Source of the DNA: DATEJJ01 sp039649115
GTDB lineage: Bacteria > Actinomycetota > Actinomycetes > Mycobacteriales > Micromonosporaceae
Direction: 5' to 3'
DNA length: 9,383 nucleotides
Assembly: GCA_039649115.1 (NCBI GenBank)
Contig: JBBWZQ010000179.1
Coordinates: forward strand, 1 to 9,383
The notes beneath the pieces were generated by a model, which searched no databases, was not told the DNA's origin, and worked only from the letters and a program-made list of their open reading frames with translations. The position numbers and the translations under genes are program-made. Shown here in pieces: positions 6,289 through 9,383 of this stretch. Numbering within the stretch: position 1 is the stretch's first letter; each line of letters opens with the position of its first letter.

Positions 6289-6295
6289 TACTATA
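6289..6295. promoter_or_regulatory. Symmetric -10 box, candidate bidirectional promoter for upp and deoC
   Basis: TACTATA reads TACTAT on the plus strand (6289-6294) and TATAGT on the minus strand (6295-6290). Both match the TANNNT -10 pattern, and it is the most A/T-rich point of the gap 6208-6306. Transcription would start near 6301 for upp, giving an almost leaderless message, and near 6283 for deoC. The -35 regions are weak in both directions (for example GGTTAC at 6318-6313 on the minus strand). No operator could be assigned with confidence. Confidence 0.55.
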
Positions 6296-6306
6296 CGATG
6301 ACGGCC

Positions 6307-6939
6307 GTGGACGTAACCGTGGTGGATCACCCGCTGGCGCAGTCGCGGCTGACCGCGATGCGGGACTCCCGCACCGAGTCGGCGATGTTCCGGGCCGCGC
6401 TGCACGAATTGACCACAATGCTGGTGTACGAGGCGGCGCGCCGGTTCGCGGTGGAGCGTCACCCGGTGCAGACCCCGGTCGGTACCGCCGAGGGCACCCG
6501 GCTGGCCAACCCGCCGCTGCTGGTACCGGTGCTGCGCGCCGGGCTGGGCATGGCCGACGCCACGCTGGCCCTGCTGCCGGACTCGTCCATGGGCTTCGTC
6601 GGCCTGGCCCGCGACGAGCACACCTTCGAGCCGCGCGCCTACATGGAGTCGCTGCCGGTGGACCTGACCGGGCTGCCGGTGCTGGTGCTCGACCCGATGC
6701 TGGCCACCGGCGGCTCGCTGGAGCACTGCTGCCGGCTGCTGGCCGACCGCGGCGCCACCGACATCACGGTGCTCTGCGCGCTGGCCGCCCCGGCCGGCCT
6801 GGAGCGCCTGGACCGCTCCGCCCTCCCCCTCCGCATCGTCACGGCCGCCATCGACGAAAAACTCAACGACAAGATGTTCATCGTCCCCGGCCTCGGCGAC
6901 GCGGGCGACCGCCAATTCGGCGGCATGCCGAGGTTCTAG
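6307..6939 (+). CDS. upp: Uracil phosphoribosyltransferase
   Basis: Pyrimidine salvage enzyme that joins uracil and 5-phosphoribosyl-1-diphosphate to make UMP in the cytoplasm. The 210-residue product has the expected motifs: VPVLRAGLG (73-81), the PRPP-binding loop LDPMLATGGS (128-137) and the uracil-binding C-terminal segment IVPGLGDAGDRQFGG (192-206). Length matches the usual 208-210 residues. GTG 6307 is preferred because MDVTVVDHPL then aligns residue for residue with the family N-terminus (MKIVEVKHPL in E. coli). ATG 6298 is also open but would lie upstream of, or at, the predicted transcript start. Neither has a Shine-Dalgarno sequence, so translation of a leaderless or near-leaderless message is likely. 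It is the only plus-strand gene here, divergent from deoC and converging on the phosphomutase gene, with which it shares stop-codon bases. Confidence 0.96.
   Translation: MDVTVVDHPLAQSRLTAMRDSRTESAMFRAALHELTTMLVYEAARRFAVERHPVQTPVGTAEGTRLANPPLLVPVLRAGLGMADATLALLPDSSMGFVGLARDEHTFEPRAYMESLPVDLTGLPVLVLDPMLATGGSLEHCCRLLADRGATDITVLCALAAPAGLERLDRSALPLRIVTAAIDEKLNDKMFIVPGLGDAGDRQFGGMPRF
6936..6939. other. Shared stop palindrome CTAG of convergent upp and phosphomutase genes
   Basis: upp ends with TAG at 6937-6939 on the plus strand, and the phosphomutase ends with TAG at 6938-6936 on the minus strand. The genes therefore overlap by 4 bp within one CTAG, leaving no room for a terminator between them. 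Each transcript must extend into the other gene or terminate inside it. Confidence 0.95.
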
Positions 6940-8570
6940 ACGCCAAGGGCGGACTCGACTTCGGTGCGTAGGGCGGCGAGGCAGGCGGCGGCTCTGGAGC
7001 GGGCCCCGGGCACGTCGCCGTCCGGTACCGGCTCGACCACTTCCAGGTAGGCCTTGAGTTTCGGCTCCGTGCCGGAGGGGCGGACCACGATCCGGGCGCT
7101 TTCCGTGCGCAACGTCAGCACGTCCGCCTCCGGCAGCCGGTCCGCCACCGCGGTCACCGGCTCGTCGAGCAGATCGGCCGGCGGGCGGGCGCGCAGCCGG
7201 GACATCGCCGCGTCGATCTCGGCGAGATCCTCGACGCGCATCGACACCTGGTCGGTCGCGTACACGCCGAACTCGGCGGCGATCTCGTCGAGCCGGTCGG
7301 TCAGCGTGCGACCCTGCGCGGCCAGGCCGGCGGCCAGTTCGCAGACCAGCAGCGCGGCGCTGATGCCGTCCTTGTCGCGTACCAGGTCCGGTGCGACGCA
7401 GTAGCCCAGCGCCTCCTCGTACCCGAAGACCAGGTCCGCCCCGGCGCGCACGATCCACTTGAACCCGGTCAGCGTCTCCGCGTACCGGTGCCCCCGCGCC
7501 TGGCACAGCACGCGCAGCAGCGACGAGGAGACCACGGTCGTCGCGTACAGTCCCCGCACCCCGCGCCGCATCAGGTGGTCGGCGAGCAGCACGCCCACCT
7601 CGTCCCCGCGCAGCATCCGCCAGCCCGTACGCCGGTCCGGGACGGCCACCGCGCAGCGGTCCGCGTCCGGATCGTTCGCGATGGCGATGCCGGCCCCGGT
7701 ACCGGCGGCCAGCGCCGTGACCAGGTCCATGGCGCCGGGCTCCTCGGGGTTGGGAAACGCCACGGTCGGGAACTCCGGGTCGGGCGCCGCCTGCTGCGTC
7801 ACCACCACCGGGGGCGGGAACCCGGCGGCCGGCAACGCGGCCGTGAACACCTCCGCACCCACGCCGTGCAGCGGCGTGTACGCGACCGCGACCGGTCCGC
7901 CGGCCTCCACTATGGACGCAACGCTGTCCACATAGGACTTGACGAGGTCGTCGCCGAGCACCGCGCCGGGGGAGCCCAGCGGCACGGCGGACAGCGGGCC
8001 CACCGCCCGGATGGACTCCTCGATCTCGCGGTCGACCGGGGGTGCGATCTGGGCGCCGGCTCCGGTCGGGCCGCCCAGCGCCTCGCCCAGGTACACCTTG
8101 TACCCGTTGTCCTGCGGCGGGTTGTGGCTGGCCGTCACCATGACCCCGGCCACCGCGGTCAGCCGGCGGATGGCGTAGGCGAGCACGGGCGTGGGCAGCG
8201 GTCGCGGCAACAGCAGCGCCGGCCGGCCGGCTCCGGTCGCGACCCGCGCGGTCTGCTCCGCGAACTCCCGCGAGCGGTGCCGCGCGTCGTACCCGATGAT
8301 CAATGGACCCGGCGCACCGCGGGCGGCGAGCCACCCGACGAGGCCGGCCGCGGCGGCCCGCACCACCGCGAGGTTCATCCCGTTGGGTCCGGCGCGCAGC
8401 GGCCCGCGCAGTCCCGCGGTGCCGAAGCTCAGCGGGCCGGCGAACCGGTCGGCCAGTTCCGCCGCGCTGTCCGGCAGCGCCTCGACCAGTGCCTCCAGTT
8501 CGGCCTGGGCGACCGGATCGGGGTCGTCAGCGAGCCAGGAACGCGCCTTCGCGCGCAAGTCGGTCGTCAC
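6936..8570 (-). CDS. Alpha-D-phosphohexomutase superfamily enzyme (phosphomannomutase/phosphoglucomutase, possibly phosphopentomutase)
   Basis: A 544-residue sugar-phosphate mutase that moves a phosphate between the C1 and terminal positions of a sugar through a phosphoserine and a bisphosphate intermediate. The four signature regions are intact: catalytic Ser148 in TASHNPP, the magnesium loop NDPDADR with Asp300, Asp302 and Asp304, the sugar-binding loop GYEEALGY (383-390) and the phosphate-binding RPSGTEPKLKAY (497-508). SFGTAGLRG near the N-terminus (48-56), NGYKVY after the serine loop and the EEALG form of the sugar loop resemble the PGM2 subgroup, which includes phosphopentomutases. That, plus the nearby deoC and upp, makes pentose phosphate a plausible substrate; databases would probably say phosphomannomutase. 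The start is GTG 8570 with no ribosome binding site. The gene follows the membrane-protein gene by 22 bp and converges on upp without a terminator between them. Confidence 0.94.
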   Translation of the reverse strand: MTTDLRAKARSWLADDPDPVAQAELEALVEALPDSAAELADRFAGPLSFGTAGLRGPLRAGPNGMNLAVVRAAAAGLVGWLAARGAPGPLIIGYDARHRSREFAEQTARVATGAGRPALLLPRPLPTPVLAYAIRRLTAVAGVMVTASHNPPQDNGYKVYLGEALGGPTGAGAQIAPPVDREIEESIRAVGPLSAVPLGSPGAVLGDDLVKSYVDSVASIVEAGGPVAVAYTPLHGVGAEVFTAALPAAGFPPPVVVTQQAAPDPEFPTVAFPNPEEPGAMDLVTALAAGTGAGIAIANDPDADRCAVAVPDRRTGWRMLRGDEVGVLLADHLMRRGVRGLYATTVVSSSLLRVLCQARGHRYAETLTGFKWIVRAGADLVFGYEEALGYCVAPDLVRDKDGISAALLVCELAAGLAAQGRTLTDRLDEIAAEFGVYATDQVSMRVEDLAEIDAAMSRLRARPPADLLDEPVTAVADRLPEADVLTLRTESARIVVRPSGTEPKLKAYLEVVEPVPDGDVPGARSRAAACLAALRTEVESALGV

Positions 8571-8576
8571 CCAGAC

Positions 8577-8582
8577 GTTGTA
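8577..8582 (-). promoter_or_regulatory. Possible -10 box for a leaderless phosphomutase transcript
   Basis: TACAAC on the minus strand lies exactly 6 nt before GTG 8570, the spacing expected if transcription starts at the first base of the start codon. It matches 4 of 6 consensus positions but ends in C where TANNNT has T. The absence of a ribosome binding site supports a leaderless start, but co-transcription with the gene ending at 8593 is equally possible. Confidence 0.3.
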
Positions 8583-8592
8583 ACACGCCGCC

Positions 8593-9383
8593 TCAGTTGC
8601 CGGTGCCGGACAGGTTGAGCTGGTACGAGCGGACCGCCTCGTGGTAGACGTCCAGGCTCTCCCGCCACCGGCCGACCTCCACCGTGAGGAAGAACTCGTA
8701 CGCCCTCCGCCCGGTCACCGTGGCCCGCCACAGCCCGCGCCGGGTCTGCTGGTCGCGGCCGCAGGTGTACTCCAGTTCGGCCGCGGGCCGGCCGGCCAGC
8801 GTCACGTCCATCCGCAGCGCGACCCGGGTGTAGGGCGCGGTGCACTTGTCCGGGTGCTTCTTGAGCTGGGTCTCCGCGGCCACCAGGAACTGCTCGGCGG
8901 TGCCGCCGGCCTTCTCCACGTTGACCCGCAGCTTGCGGCCCGGGTCGCCGGGATCGGTGAAGTCGATGTAGCTGCTGGTCCGCCCCTGCTTCCAGTCGCC
9001 GGGCACGTTGAGGGAGAAGCCGCGCTGGTCCTGGAAGAGCGCCGGGTTGCCGATCAGCGGGCCGGTCGTGGCCGGGCTGTGGGCGGGGGTGGGCTGGGCG
9101 GCCGGCGGGCCGCTGGAGAACCAGCCGGCGGCCAGCCCGACGACCGCCAGCACCGCGACCGCGGCGCCGCCGGCCGCGCCGAACCGCAGCCGCCGTGGCC
9201 AGGCGCGCAAGCGCCCGGCAAGGCCGGACGCGGCGAGCCTCGCGCCGTGCGACAGATCGGCGAGCAGGCCGTGGGAACCCGCATGCTGGGGTACCGGTGC
9301 CAGGCCGTGGCTGGTCGGCTCCAGCATCGGCTCGGCCCGTGCGGGCGCGGCTGCCGCCTCCGGCGCCTGCGGGAAGGGCGGGA
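8593..9383 (-). CDS. Single-pass membrane protein with extracytoplasmic C-terminal domain, 5' end cut by window
   Basis: The frame is open from the right edge to TGA 8595-8593. An ATG at 9327 exists but has no ribosome site. The 18 codons upstream of it (PPFPQAPEAAAAPARAEP) look like ordinary Pro/Ala-rich coding sequence, so the true start is probably outside. Counting from ATG 9327, a basic stretch (RLRAWPRRLR, 39-48) precedes a hydrophobic segment at about 49-70 (AAGGAAVAVLAVVGLAAGWF), then a Pro/Ser/Thr linker (72-90). A folded domain at about 96-238 contains GFSLNVPGDW, YIDFTDPGDPGRKLRVNVE and LEYTCG. The positive-inside rule puts this domain outside the cell. It has the only two visible cysteines, Cys162 and Cys189, a possible disulfide. 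I recall similar C-terminal domains on actinobacterial membrane proteins, some attached to Ser/Thr protein kinases, but no kinase part is in view. Function unknown; it may be co-transcribed with the phosphomutase. Confidence 0.8.
   Translation of the reverse strand, partial: PPFPQAPEAAAAPARAEPMLEPTSHGLAPVPQHAGSHGLLADLSHGARLAASGLAGRLRAWPRRLRFGAAGGAAVAVLAVVGLAAGWFSSGPPAAQPTPAHSPATTGPLIGNPALFQDQRGFSLNVPGDWKQGRTSSYIDFTDPGDPGRKLRVNVEKAGGTAEQFLVAAETQLKKHPDKCTAPYTRVALRMDVTLAGRPAAELEYTCGRDQQTRRGLWRATVTGRRAYEFFLTVEVGRWRESLDVYHEAVRSYQLNLSGTGN

Noticed and set aside
6241..6290. Operator for a nucleoside-responsive repressor in the upp-deoC gap
   Set aside because: Short matches such as TGTGTGATC and GCGTGCGACG are present, but no clean dyad of useful length was found, so no regulator site is claimed.
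6259..8334. 691-codon minus-strand open frame spanning the phosphomutase and the antisense of upp
   Set aside because: It crosses two convergent, well-identified genes in the wrong frame or strand, and its product is compositionally biased.

Overview
The window is about 70% G+C, with strong third-position G/C bias, GTG and TTG starts, and several starts lacking an obvious ribosome binding site. Together with the gene set, this points to an actinomycete. The protein styles fit Micromonosporaceae (Micromonospora or Actinoplanes relatives), but that placement is inference from recollection, not a search. All genes but one lie on the minus strand.

Layout, left to right. (1) The first 647 bases hold the N-terminal part of a minus-strand protein that faintly resembles IS110-type DEDD transposases; it runs off the left edge. 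(2) A 125-bp gap holds two inverted repeats that could form a terminator. (3) Bases 773-2086 encode a very acidic conserved protein of unknown function with two in-frame tandem repeat tracts. (4) Bases 2177-6207 form a tight minus-strand cluster, in transcription order deoC (deoxyribose-phosphate aldolase), a full-length aldehyde dehydrogenase, a half-length aldehyde dehydrogenase homologue without catalytic residues, and a DUF4261-like protein. These genes are 3 bp apart or overlap, so translational coupling is likely. (5) upp (uracil phosphoribosyltransferase) is read on the plus strand, diverging from deoC. The short gap between them carries the symmetric box TACTATA, which can serve as a -10 element in both directions. 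(6) An alpha-D-phosphohexomutase-superfamily gene converges on upp, and the two stop codons share one CTAG. (7) A single-pass membrane protein with a secreted domain runs off the right edge, 22 bp upstream of the phosphomutase.

The core is a nucleoside salvage and catabolism locus. Upp recovers uracil as UMP. DeoC splits 2-deoxyribose 5-phosphate into glyceraldehyde 3-phosphate and acetaldehyde, and the adjacent aldehyde dehydrogenase is well placed to remove the acetaldehyde. The phosphomutase could supply (deoxy)ribose 5-phosphate as a phosphopentomutase, although its annotated relatives are usually called phosphomannomutase or phosphoglucomutase. The least understood parts are the half-length dehydrogenase homologue, the DUF4261-like protein and the acidic repeat protein. 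No tRNA, rRNA, CRISPR array, intact insertion sequence or phage gene was seen.
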